Position numbers and translations under genes: made by a program
In this document: one piece after another, positions 1-6,509 of the stretch
Position numbering within the stretch: position 1 is the first letter of the stretch
Layout: each line of letters opens with the position of its first letter
From: Corynebacterium pygosceleis
Lineage (GTDB): Bacteria; Actinomycetota; Actinomycetes; Mycobacteriales; Mycobacteriaceae
Assembly: GCF_016595275.2 (NCBI RefSeq)
Contig: NZ_JAENIQ020000002.1
Span: 666,358-730,357, forward strand
Direction of reading: 5' to 3'
Length of the DNA stretch: 64,000 bases
Notes under the pieces: generated by a model
Database searches by the model: none
Told to the model about the DNA's origin: nothing
What the model saw: only the letters and a program-made list of their open reading frames with translations

Positions 1-2
1 CC

Positions 3-209
3 TACCACATGTCCGATCCCCTGGTGAACGGTGCCGATTCAAGAGCCCTCGGGGAATCATGGCGGGAACACGGCGACGGCCGTGGGGTCACCGTCATCGA
101 GGCACCCGATTCCCCCGTGGCGCGCTCACTGATGACCGGGCACCCGGACCCGGCCGTCACACACGTGCCGATGATCGTCGACTGGCTGGTCGGACAACTG
201 GACGGGTGA
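3..209 (+). CDS. C-terminal fragment of a probable alpha/beta-hydrolase
   Basis: The reading frame is open from the left edge of the window and ends with TGA at 207-209, so only the last 68 residues are seen. They begin with a short stretch (SDPLVNGADSRALGESW) of the kind that follows the acidic catalytic residue in alpha/beta-hydrolases, and end HVPMIVDWLVGQLDG, like the His-containing tail and last helix of that fold. The catalytic serine would lie upstream, outside the window. It converges on the symporter gene at 282-1655, with a strong hairpin between. The family call is an inference from the tail alone. Confidence 0.45.
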   Translation, partial: YHMSDPLVNGADSRALGESWREHGDGRGVTVIEAPDSPVARSLMTGHPDPAVTHVPMIVDWLVGQLDG

Positions 210-233
210 CGCCGGCGTCATGCCGGAGAACAC

Positions 234-267
234 ACGGAAGGCCCCGGGGTGTCCCGGGGCCTTCCGT
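234..267. terminator. Bidirectional hairpin terminator
   Basis: A perfect 15-bp stem (234-248 with 253-267) closes a GTGT loop between two convergent genes. It is GC-rich and has no clear T-run, so it is judged by stem length and position. Confidence 0.75.
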
Positions 268-281
268 GCTCGTACCGGTCG

Positions 282-1655
282 TCAGCGCTCGGCGCTGGCC
301 GCCGTCCGATCGGAGGAGAAGATCTCCTCGTCGAGGATGCCCTCACGCTTCGACACGATCGTCGGAACGAGTGCCTGTCCGGTGACGTTCACCGCGGTGC
401 GACCCATGTCGAGGATCGGATCGACGGCGAGGAGCAGTCCGACGCCCTCGAGCGGGAGTCCCAGGGTGGAGAGCGTCAGGGTGAGCATCACGATCGCTCC
501 GGTGGTTCCGGCCGTGGCGGCGGAACCGATGACCGACACGAAGACGATGAGCAGGTAGTCGGTCAGCTGGAGATCGATGCCGTAGAACTCGGCGACGAAG
601 ATCGCCGCGATGGCGGGGTAGATGGAGGCGCAGCCGTCCATCTTCGTCGTCGCCCCGAGCGGGACGGCGAAGGAACCGTAGGCGCGTGGAACACCGAGCG
701 CTCCGACGGCGGTGCGCTCCGTGACCGGCATGGTACCCATCGAGGAGCGGGTGGCGAAGCCCAGCGAGGTCGCGGGCCAGACCTTGCGGTAGAACTGTGT
801 GACGGACAGCCCGTTGACCTTCAGCACCAGCGGGTAGATGACACCGATGACGATGGCCAGGCCGATGTAGATCGCGAGCACGAAGCTGCCGAGGGAACCG
901 ATGGCCTCCCAACCGTAGACGGCGACGGCCTTACCGATGAGCGCGGCGGTGCCGATCGGGGCGAGGCGGATGATCCACCAGAGGACCTTCTGCACGATGG
1001 CGAGCAGCGAACGGGCGAATCCGATCACCGGCTCAGCGTCCCTGCCGACCTTGACCGCCGCGATACCGAAGGCGATCGAGATGAGCAGCAGCTGCAGCAC
1101 GTTGAAGTTCGGGCTGGCCTCCAGCGCCTCTCCGGAACCGTAGAGACGGACATCGAGTCCGAGGATGTTGCTCGGCACCAGGGACTGGATGAAGGCGGAC
1201 CAGCTTCCCACGAAGCCGGGATCCGCCGCCGAGGCCACGTCGATGCTGGCGCCCCGTCCCGGGTGGATCAGGAGCCCGACGCCGATACCGACGAGAACGG
1301 CGGCGAGGGCGGTGACCGCGAACCACAGCAGGGTCTGCCAGGCGAGGCGGGCGGCGTCGGTGACCTGTCGGAGGTTGGCGATCGAGGTCACCACCGCGGT
1401 GATGACGAGCGGCGGAATGAGTACCTTGAGCAGCCCGACGTAGGCCGAGCCGACGGCGGTGAGGGTGCCCGCCAGCCAGTTGCCGTCCCCCATCGGGCGG
1501 GAGACGAGACCGAGAATGAGACCGATGATCAGACCGTAGATGATCTGGGCGCCGAAACTCGTCAGCGGATTGGACCGCTTACCGGATTCTGCGGCCGCGT
1601 CGGGGTCCCGCGCATCGTCGGAGCGGGTCCGGGAACCGGAGATTGAAGTAGACAC
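282..1655 (-). CDS. Dicarboxylate/amino-acid:cation symporter, probably TcyP-like cystine transporter
   Basis: A 457-residue membrane protein of the DAACS (glutamate/dicarboxylate:cation symporter) family, which couples uptake of an acidic amino acid, dicarboxylate or cystine to Na+ or H+. After a polar N-terminus of about 30 residues come several membrane helices. The hairpin-loop serine motif TRSSMGTMPVT is at about 302-312, TTKMDG at 336-341, the second hairpin SAATAGTTGA near 378, and the helix-8 motif DPILDMGRTAVNV near 412-424. The SSMGTMP form resembles cystine carriers (TcyP/YdjN) more than GltP or DctA. The cysteine-containing leader ORF upstream supports a sulfur substrate. The start is GTG at 1655, with AAGGA upstream. 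The exact substrate is inferred. Confidence 0.82.
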   Translation of the reverse strand: MSTSISGSRTRSDDARDPDAAAESGKRSNPLTSFGAQIIYGLIIGLILGLVSRPMGDGNWLAGTLTAVGSAYVGLLKVLIPPLVITAVVTSIANLRQVTDAARLAWQTLLWFAVTALAAVLVGIGVGLLIHPGRGASIDVASAADPGFVGSWSAFIQSLVPSNILGLDVRLYGSGEALEASPNFNVLQLLLISIAFGIAAVKVGRDAEPVIGFARSLLAIVQKVLWWIIRLAPIGTAALIGKAVAVYGWEAIGSLGSFVLAIYIGLAIVIGVIYPLVLKVNGLSVTQFYRKVWPATSLGFATRSSMGTMPVTERTAVGALGVPRAYGSFAVPLGATTKMDGCASIYPAIAAIFVAEFYGIDLQLTDYLLIVFVSVIGSAATAGTTGAIVMLTLTLSTLGLPLEGVGLLLAVDPILDMGRTAVNVTGQALVPTIVSKREGILDEEIFSSDRTAASAER

Positions 1656-1703
1656 GTCAAATAGTCCTTAGCTGATGAAGAGGGGTGCGTTGATTCGAGG
1701 GGC

Positions 1704-1803
1704 GCGTGTCCCTGACACGCCGGCGCGTGGCCGGAGTTCTCCGGCTTCACGGTGCACCGGTGCAGTGCGGTGGGGCCGATCGTGGCGACGGATCCCCCAC
1801 CGC
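1704..1803 (-). promoter_or_regulatory. Candidate attenuator hairpins in the symporter leader RNA
   Basis: On the minus strand, between the stop of the leader ORF (1818) and the symporter start (1655), there are three stems. The first has 9-bp arms at 1795-1803 and 1767-1775. The second is 7 bp at 1739-1745 with 1730-1736, with a 2-nt loop. The third is 7 bp at 1714-1720 with 1704-1710, with a 3-nt loop. The first stem starts only about 15 nt after the leader stop codon, where a stalled ribosome would affect folding. There is no obvious U-tract, so control could act on translation or Rho access rather than intrinsic termination. The mechanism is inferred. Confidence 0.5.
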
Positions 1804-1817
1804 GCCCCGTGAGGTGG

Positions 1818-1916
1818 TCAGCGACAGTTGCGCGGCATCCACATGCCCGGACAGCAGCCCGTGACCGGGCCGGTCACGGTTCCGGGGGTGATGTTCGCGG
1901 ACTGGCGGAGGCTCAT
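1818..1916 (-). CDS. Short cysteine-containing leader peptide
   Basis: A 32-codon ORF begins ATG at 1916 and ends TGA at 1818. It starts MSLRQSANITPG and ends GCCPGMWMPRNCR, so three of the last twelve residues are cysteine, two of them adjacent. A -10 box (TAGTGT, 1924-1929) lies 7 nt upstream of the ATG, so the ORF is probably leaderless. Short Cys-containing leader peptides upstream of sulfur-uptake or assimilation genes are known in actinobacteria and act by ribosome stalling when Cys-tRNA is scarce. The hairpins that follow and the TcyP-like symporter downstream fit that role. Expression has not been shown; the call rests on position, promoter and composition. Confidence 0.62.
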   Translation of the reverse strand: MSLRQSANITPGTVTGPVTGCCPGMWMPRNCR

Positions 1917-1923
1917 GCCGAAG

Positions 1924-1968
1924 ACACTACTCCGAACCGATCTGTACGGTCAATACGTACAGATCGGT
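1924..1968 (-). promoter_or_regulatory. Promoter with operator overlapping the -35 box, for leader plus symporter
   Basis: The minus-strand promoter has -35 TTGACC (1948-1953), an 18-bp spacer and -10 TAGTGT (1924-1929). A perfect 12-bp inverted repeat, ACCGATCTGTAC and its complement (1936-1947 and 1957-1968), flanks the -35 box with a 9-bp centre. A dimeric repressor, perhaps TetR-type, bound there would exclude RNA polymerase. It does not match the McbR sulfur-regulator site as I recall it (TAGAC-N6-GTCTA). The regulator gene is not adjacent. Confidence 0.68.
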
Positions 1969-2020
1969 CTATTTTGGGATGGTTGATTCACCCCAGTTCA
2001 CGGCACATTTTCGGTGAATC

Positions 2021-2824
2021 TCATTCCGCCGGACCGGGATCCTCGGCCCCCGAGGCCCGCCACCGCCTACGCTCCTCGGCGACACCTTCCGCATGCCCCT
2101 CACGGCGACCTTCCGCGATACCGTCGCGCTCACCCCTGTGCTCGGCGCGCTTCAGCGCCTTCACCAGCTGTGCCGCCGTCATGTTCACCGGCGCCCACTC
2201 CGGATTGGCGGGCAACACCCAGCCACGCCAGTACGCGAGAATCGCGAACCCCGCCCCGCAGACCGTCGCCGCGATCATGCCCACACCGTCATAGCCGGCC
2301 CAGTTGAACAGGACCATCGTCGTCGCCGCGGTGATCGCCGGGGTGGCGTAGAGCGTGTTCCCGCCGAAGATCGACGGAATGTCCCCGCACGCCACATCCC
2401 GGATCATCCCCCCACCGACAGCCGTCAGAACCCCCATGAACACGGCGGAGGCCGCCGGGAGACCGTAGCTGAGCGCCTTCGTCGAACCGGTGACCGCCCA
2501 CACACCGAGAATCACCGCGTCCCCGTGCACCCGGAACAGCTCCCACGCACGCCCCTTCAGGTGGATGACCATGGCCAGCACACCACCGGCGACGGCGACC
2601 CCCATGTACATCGGCTCCGCGATCGCCGCAGGAGGCCCCTGCTGGAGCAGGGTGTCCCGGACCATACCTCCACCGAGGGCCGAGAGCAGGGCGAGCACCG
2701 AGAAACCGATGATGTCGAAGTTCCGTTGCCGGGCTATGGTCCCACCGATGGCACCGTTCAGCAGGACGCCGATCAGGTCGAGACTGCGGTATATCCCCAG
2801 AATTGAGGGGTCGACAGTGAGCAT
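2021..2824 (-). CDS. TRIC-type channel family protein (two-repeat membrane protein)
   Basis: This 267-residue protein has two tandem homologous membrane units carrying GGGMVRD (about 51-57) and GGGMIRD (about 137-143), the hallmark of the TRIC/UPF0126 (YadS/YicG) family of trimeric cation-channel-like proteins. It has about seven hydrophobic helices up to residue 205. The last ~50 residues are a charged Glu/Arg-rich tail, probably a cytoplasmic helix. Some bacterial members are proposed to carry glycine or K+, and the sequence does not decide which. It stands alone on the minus strand, with the symporter promoter beginning about 50 bp after its stop. Confidence 0.85.
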   Translation of the reverse strand: MLTVDPSILGIYRSLDLIGVLLNGAIGGTIARQRNFDIIGFSVLALLSALGGGMVRDTLLQQGPPAAIAEPMYMGVAVAGGVLAMVIHLKGRAWELFRVHGDAVILGVWAVTGSTKALSYGLPAASAVFMGVLTAVGGGMIRDVACGDIPSIFGGNTLYATPAITAATTMVLFNWAGYDGVGMIAATVCGAGFAILAYWRGWVLPANPEWAPVNMTAAQLVKALKRAEHRGERDGIAEGRREGHAEGVAEERRRWRASGAEDPGPAE

Positions 2825-2963
2825 GTGCTCTATCCGACCACGAATCCACCCCTCATGTCACCCCACCAACCGGGGGTGTCGAACACCCCACCCCCGACAC
2901 GGCCGAACGGCCCCATCCGGACACCCCGACCCCGTCGAGACGACACCCCACGCAACGACGTAA

Positions 2964-3000
2964 GCGGGGACCCCGCCACCTGTCGTGACGGGGTCCCCGC
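2964..3000. terminator. Hairpin terminator, originally that of the tRNA(CAU) gene
   Basis: A 12-bp perfect stem (2964-2975 with 2989-3000) lies just outside the left attachment repeat. Before the element inserted, it would have sat directly downstream of the minus-strand tRNA now at 14029-14102. No U-tract is visible. Confidence 0.6.
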
Positions 3001-3005
3001 GTACA

Positions 3006-3034
3006 TCTCTGTGGGGCCGCCGGGGCTCGAACCC
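3006..3034. repeat. Left attachment site (29-bp repeat of the tRNA 3' end)
   Basis: This is identical to 14023-14051 over 29 bp, beginning TCTCTGTGGGGCCGCC and ending CTCGAACCC. It contains the T-arm and acceptor end of the tRNA but no complete tRNA, so it is the displaced attachment half. Confidence 0.9.
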
Positions 3035-3045
3035 CATTCGACGGC

Positions 3046-3152
3046 GTAAACGGTAGTAAACGAGAGTAAACGATATACATCGCTAGCAGGCGTTTTGACC
3101 TAATCTTCCCCCTTACCGACCCACCGTCGTTCACTACCGTTTACTACCGTTT
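3046..3152. repeat. 10-bp iterons in opposed clusters
   Basis: Three head-to-tail copies of GTAAACGGTA/GTAAACGAGA/GTAAACGATA (3046-3075) face two copies of the reverse complement ACTACCGTTT (3133-3142, 3143-3152) across about 57 bp. Clusters like this inside an attachment site are typical binding sites for integrase arms or an excisionase. Confidence 0.8.
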
Positions 3153-3214
3153 GTCGTGGAAATGTCGTGGAAATGTCGTGGGATTGTCGTGGGATTGTCG
3201 TGGGATTGTCGTGG
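3152..3214 (+). repeat. Six 11-bp tandem repeats TGTCGTGGRAW
   Basis: Five full copies begin at 3152, 3163, 3174, 3185 and 3196, followed by a partial one at 3207. The first two end in AAA and the next three in GAT. Two further copies occur at the other end of the element (13958-13976). The strict 11-bp period places each copy on one face of the helix. Probable arm-type integrase sites; no spacers, so not a CRISPR. Confidence 0.85.
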
Positions 3215-3387
3215 CCCAGACAGGAGTCACAACCATGCTCCGAAGCCTCGACAGATCAGCGTCCCCATAGAGAAGAGAATGCCGGGTTTCGAAGAAACTA
3301 CCCCCGGGGCAGCGCCCTAAAACTGACCGCAAGGCCATGTGTTCCACACTCTCGGCGTCCCAAAAATCCAAAGTCGAAAGGCCCATC

Positions 3388-3753
3388 ATGATGGACCCCA
3401 TCGCGGATAACATCCGCACCAACACACTCAAAGTCTTCCCCTTCAGCTCCCATCCAGAGAAAGACTCGGCAGCCCTGCGGAGGTGGGCACTGGCAGTTCA
3501 CAAGCGCGCTGCCGAAGGCGATGACGCTGCTCCCAGCCGCGCAGTGATAGTCGCCAAGGAGGGCACCATCGTCGGCGACATGGACCACAAGAACCTGGAC
3601 GGCCGAGTTATCCGGTGGAGACACCATCGCCTGCAGATACTCCCCCTCGGCGACTGGAATACCGATAAAATGCGAAGCACGGTTGAATTCCGGCTTGAAC
3701 AGCAGATCCGGATCATCTCCTGCCGCGACCTAAGCGACGTCTGGACAGATTGA
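3388..3753 (+). CDS. Unknown protein, 121 aa
   Basis: I do not recognise this protein. It begins at the first of two adjacent ATGs (3388 or 3391), with GAAAGG about 8 nt before; an in-frame ATG at 3337 is possible but has no ribosome site. It is a soluble, mixed-charge protein without membrane segments. The tail is rich in Arg and isoleucine (RLEQQIRIISCRDL). It is the first gene in from the left end of the element and converges on the gene at 3823-4260, with a hairpin between them. Confidence 0.5.
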   Translation: MMDPIADNIRTNTLKVFPFSSHPEKDSAALRRWALAVHKRAAEGDDAAPSRAVIVAKEGTIVGDMDHKNLDGRVIRWRHHRLQILPLGDWNTDKMRSTVEFRLEQQIRIISCRDLSDVWTD

Positions 3754-3768
3754 GCCTAGACATGCGAA

Positions 3769-3806
3769 AACACCCCCACCCGGCCATAAAGCCAGATGGG
3801 GGTGTT
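3769..3806. terminator. Hairpin terminator between convergent genes
   Basis: A 9-bp stem (AACACCCCC at 3769-3777 with its complement at 3798-3806) is followed on the minus strand by TTTTCG, so it mainly ends transcription of the gene at 3823-4260. Confidence 0.7.
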
Positions 3807-3822
3807 CACCTACAACCACACA

Positions 3823-4260
3823 CTACGGCGGCTCCTCATCACCAACCTCGCCACCGGTCTCCCGGCGGCCAATGTGCTCACACGGACGATGCAACCGAAC
3901 CTGTTCCCGAGCCCGTCGATCACGCCGATCACGCCAATCCTGAAACGTCACCAACTTCCACGGCAACTCATGCCCATGATCAGCCGCCCACCGCTCGTTC
4001 TCCCGCGACCCCTCAACAATGTCGAGGATGTAGTCATGCTGATCCGAGTTGATCCGCTCCAGGTGATCAATCCGCTCCCCCTGCCGGTCAATCACCCGCC
4101 CCTGCCGGGCCACCTCATCACGAAGATCACCGATCTGTGACTCCGTAGCAAACCGGGTGGCCTCCACAGCACGCTTCTTGTTGTCCCGAAGCTTCTCCCG
4201 AACAGTGCTCACCGTTCCCACCGCCTTCTCCGCCGTACCCAACACAGCAGACAACGCCAT
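3823..4260 (-). CDS. Unknown coiled-coil protein, 145 aa
   Basis: An uncharacterised protein. The N-terminus is mildly hydrophobic and alanine/valine-rich. It is followed by a strongly charged helical stretch (about 20-85) with regular Arg/Glu/Ile spacing (QGRVIDRQGERIDHLERIN) that should form a coiled coil. The C-terminal part is Arg/Trp-rich (WRDRRDRRAREQ). The start ATG at 4260 has only a weak AGGTGA before it. The frame stays open to 4449, but the residues before this ATG are Ser/Arg-rich and look non-coding. The start codon overlaps the start of a plus-strand ORF (4259) in opposite orientation, so one of the two starts is probably wrong. It ends before the 3769-3806 hairpin. Confidence 0.55.
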   Translation of the reverse strand: MALSAVLGTAEKAVGTVSTVREKLRDNKKRAVEATRFATESQIGDLRDEVARQGRVIDRQGERIDHLERINSDQHDYILDIVEGSRENERWAADHGHELPWKLVTFQDWRDRRDRRAREQVRLHRPCEHIGRRETGGEVGDEEPP

Positions 4261-4540
4261 GCCGAGAATCACCTGGATTCGCGCCCGAGCGGTTGACGAT
4301 GTCGTCCCCGAACCTGATCCCGAACTGGTTGACGAGCTTCTCGAACTCTTTAAAGAAACCGACGGCTGCTTCGCCTTTGATGTAGACGGTGCACTTATCC
4401 GAGATCCGTTGAAGATAAAAGCCCTCCGCGGAGCTCCTACGCGTATCAACCCATACGAACGGGTGAAGTTCCCCCGACCCGACGGTGCGGGGTATGCATA
4501 CCAACATTGGATTCCTCAGTTCTTTCCTGACGTTCCGTAA
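4259..4540 (+). pseudogene. Probable remnant paralogue of the gene at 6510-6944
   Basis: Residues about 20-63 of this 93-codon ORF align with the C-terminal part of the protein at 6510-6944, sharing the pattern DPxLVxELLELxxETxG and AFDxDGxLIRDPL. In a 44-codon alignment I counted 16 differences at codon position 1, 5 at position 2 and 29 at position 3, the signature of selection on this plus-strand frame. The homologue's N-terminal ~80 residues are missing, and no convincing ribosome site or promoter precedes ATG 4259. It therefore looks like a truncated copy. A minus-strand ORF (4127-4507) has a good ribosome site but a weaker conservation pattern. Confidence 0.45.
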
Positions 4541-4596
4541 AATTTCTGTTCTTGGCTGACCCCCGATGCGGCTTTGCGCATGGGAGTATCGGTGTC

Positions 4597-5406
4597 ATGA
4601 ACGATCCCCAGTTCGACTCCGCGCGCGCCCGTCTCGAGAGAGCCCTCCGATACCGACAAGAGATGGGATCCATCGCGCGCCGCGAGTTCAAGGAACACCC
4701 GCCCATCGAGTGGATTCGTAATGAGCGAGACGCCGCAATCCTCTGTATCAAGGCGGCCAAGCCGGTGCCACTGGACATCGCGCTCGTTTTCAGCGACTGG
4801 CTACACGCTGTGCGAACAGCGCTGGACAACGCTTACTACACACTTGCTATCGTCGAGACCGGCCAGGATCCACCGACGAACCACGGGAGACGCCAGTTCC
4901 CGCTCGTGGCCGATCCGAACAAATTCGGAGGAAACAGACTGAGCGGATTCTGCGACGAGGCCCGGTCGATCATCGAGGACTTTCAGCCGTACAAGATGCG
5001 AGGTGGAAAAACCGGCAGTGCTTTGTGGTGGCTGCATGAGCTCGCCCGCATGGACCGGCACCGATCTGAGCACTTCTTCCAGTGGCGCATCGTGGACCTG
5101 GAGATAACTTTTCGCGGCCCTTACTTCGCCGGGTCTGGGACGGTATGTAGCCAACAAGCCGCTTTCCTGGAAACAGGCCAGGATCTCGAGCTCGCGAGGG
5201 GGCTCAAGAGCCCGTTCCAATCCGTTGACGATCACCCGGGAAGCCACGTAGATATCGACTATCGGGTTGAGCTCGATATACGCGATTGGTATGAGCGGTG
5301 CTTCTCCACATACCGGTGGCGTTTTGATCATCGCCTCCAGAGCTTCGAGTCCGAAGTTGCTGCTTTGATCAGCCGGTTCGACGAGCATTGTCAAACCTTC
5401 CACTGA
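4597..5406 (+). CDS. Unknown protein, 269 aa
   Basis: I do not recognise a family. The start at ATG 4597 (MNDPQFDSARARLERAL) is chosen because the 15 codons before it read as non-coding; no clear ribosome site is seen. The protein is soluble and rich in aromatic and charged residues. Two segments look helical and conserved: SDWLHAVRTALDNAYYTLA, and WWLHELARMDRHRSEHFF near the middle. The second, Glu-Leu-Ala-Arg-x-Asp-Arg-His-Arg with a following His, could be a catalytic or HEPN-like basic motif, but that is speculation. It lies in the unknown-gene block of the element, before a 30-bp repeat shared with the next gene's 3' side. Confidence 0.6.
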   Translation: MNDPQFDSARARLERALRYRQEMGSIARREFKEHPPIEWIRNERDAAILCIKAAKPVPLDIALVFSDWLHAVRTALDNAYYTLAIVETGQDPPTNHGRRQFPLVADPNKFGGNRLSGFCDEARSIIEDFQPYKMRGGKTGSALWWLHELARMDRHRSEHFFQWRIVDLEITFRGPYFAGSGTVCSQQAAFLETGQDLELARGLKSPFQSVDDHPGSHVDIDYRVELDIRDWYERCFSTYRWRFDHRLQSFESEVAALISRFDEHCQTFH

Positions 5407-5407
5407 T

Positions 5408-5437
5408 CTATCGCTGTTCATGTAGATCTCCCTTCAT
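5408..5437 (+). repeat. 30-bp intergenic repeat, copy 1
   Basis: The sequence CTATCGCTGTTCATGTAGAT and its continuation to TTCAT lie 1 bp after the stop of the 269-aa gene. A diverged second copy lies at 5907-5937, also just after a stop codon. It includes a hexamer AGATCT. Function unknown. Confidence 0.6.
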
Positions 5438-5463
5438 GCTCAAACGGGACGTATTGTTTTGGC

Positions 5464-5889
5464 ATGGATCTTGGAACGGTGTCATCGTGGGTAGCTGCAG
5501 CAATCTCGTTCGCCTCCGCCGGCGGTGCAGTCATTTGGTCCTGGTGGAGCCGACCTACAGTCGACTGGATAACTGAAGGTCTGATAGAAAAAACTTTTGT
5601 AGGCTCAGAGCTTTTGGTAGTCAGCGGGGAGTTCGGAAATTTCGGAGACGGCCATGCCCATTGCGTTTCTGTATGGCTTCGAACAACACCCGAACACGAT
5701 GCACGTCGGATCGCTACCGCTCCGCTCCTGAAACCCGGAGAAACAGTCGAATTCGAGACGAATATCACCAAATCGGTTCTTGACTCCGCCGTCCTATTTG
5801 TTCGGTGGACACCGGCTCCACTACGTCGCCACAAAGAGCTCACCAGTTCGGAGTTTCCTGTGAAACACCATTTTCATTATTCGATATAA
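5464..5889 (+). CDS. Unknown membrane-anchored protein, 141 aa
   Basis: An N-terminal hydrophobic segment (about residues 7-28, ending in WSWWSRP) should anchor the protein in the membrane. The rest, about 110 residues, looks beta-rich (ELLVVSGEFGNFGDGHAHCVSVWLRTT, then a Pro-Gly turn and ETVEFETN) like a small immunoglobulin-like or C2-like domain. No family is recognised. A -10 box TATTGT (5452-5457) lies 6 nt before the ATG, so it is probably leaderless. It converges on the minus-strand gene at 5934-6347. Confidence 0.6.
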   Translation: MDLGTVSSWVAAAISFASAGGAVIWSWWSRPTVDWITEGLIEKTFVGSELLVVSGEFGNFGDGHAHCVSVWLRTTPEHDARRIATAPLLKPGETVEFETNITKSVLDSAVLFVRWTPAPLRRHKELTSSEFPVKHHFHYSI

Positions 5890-5906
5890 CTCACGAATTA
5901 CTTCAT

Positions 5907-5937
5907 CTACCGCTATTCATGGAGATCTCCCCTTCAT
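5907..5937 (+). repeat. 30-bp intergenic repeat, copy 2
   Basis: This is a diverged copy of 5408-5437 (CTACCGCTATTCATGGAGAT and on to TTCAT), again just downstream of a plus-strand stop. It overlaps the last bases of the convergent gene at 5934. Confidence 0.55.
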
Positions 5938-6347
5938 CTTGGACGAAGTAGCCAGTTCAGTCCCTGGCTCGTGTTTGCATAGGTCAGGTCCTGCCGGGTG
6001 ATTTCAGTGATGACTTCCGGCAGTACGGACCACTCGATGTGGATTCCTTCCGGAGATCCATCAACATCGAGGTTCACACCGGACTTGTTGCTTCGAATTT
6101 TGAGCTTTTCGATCCTTGACGCTGCGCACTCGTCGATCTCCGGAGAATCCGTCTGTACAGACGAGGCCGGATCACAGTCCAAGCTCGGCGACGACCGTCT
6201 GATCGGAACTTCCTTCACAGACTGGATGGTCCGCACGAGGTCGTCTGCTGCGCCGTTCGTGAGCTCTAGGCCGTGGAGTTCGTCGCCGTCCGCGGCGAAG
6301 ATCCAGAACCGCTCCTTGTCTCTTGCGACAATCGTCACGTTGTTCAT
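5934..6347 (-). CDS. Unknown protein, 137 aa
   Basis: An unrecognised soluble acidic protein. The N-terminal part (NVTIVARDKERFWIFAADGD) looks like two beta strands followed by a helix. The middle is Ser/Pro-rich and the C-terminus returns to strand-like sequence. Its ATG overlaps the stop of a 26-codon minus-strand ORF (TGA 6344-6346 inside ATGA), which suggests translational coupling. Nothing indicates membrane insertion or a catalytic motif. Confidence 0.6.
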   Translation of the reverse strand: MNNVTIVARDKERFWIFAADGDELHGLELTNGAADDLVRTIQSVKEVPIRRSSPSLDCDPASSVQTDSPEIDECAASRIEKLKIRSNKSGVNLDVDGSPEGIHIEWSVLPEVITEITRQDLTYANTSQGLNWLLRPR

Positions 6348-6424
6348 TGCGATGAGAGATGGGCGGTTCCTCGTATCTCGCGGATCTTCGCAATGGCCTG
6401 CTCAATCGTCGATCGATCAGTCAT
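6344..6424 (-). CDS. Small coupled ORF, 26 aa
   Basis: ATG at 6424 is preceded by GAGGAAG at a spacing of about 6 nt. The peptide reads MTDRSTIEQAIAKIREIRG and ends HLSSQ, an amphipathic helix. Its stop overlaps the next start (ATGA), so it probably drives translation of the 137-aa gene. It was found by reading between the larger ORFs. It may be a real microprotein or only a coupling device. Confidence 0.45.
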   Translation of the reverse strand: MTDRSTIEQAIAKIREIRGTAHLSSQ

Positions 6425-6509
6425 GGTGTTCTTCCTCATCCTGCGCTCGACACGAATCCATCGCGGCTTCGACATCATGGGCGCTGCTCATCCTGATAGA
6501 TTCCGGGTT

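Noticed and set aside
249..1646. Long plus-strand ORF opposite the symporter
   Set aside because: Its Asp/Glu/Arg/Gly-rich composition is the usual antisense shadow of a GC-rich gene.
3152..3214. Tandem 11-bp repeats considered as a CRISPR array
   Set aside because: The repeats are too short and have no spacers; they also occur at the other end of the element.
4127..4507. Minus-strand ORF of 126 codons with good ribosome site (GAGGA before ATG 4507), homologous in its first 80 codons to the minus ORF at 6417-7037
   Set aside because: Codon-position differences favour the plus strand, and its last ~45 residues are Gly/Cys-rich and look out of frame. Not called as a gene, though the ribosome site leaves doubt.
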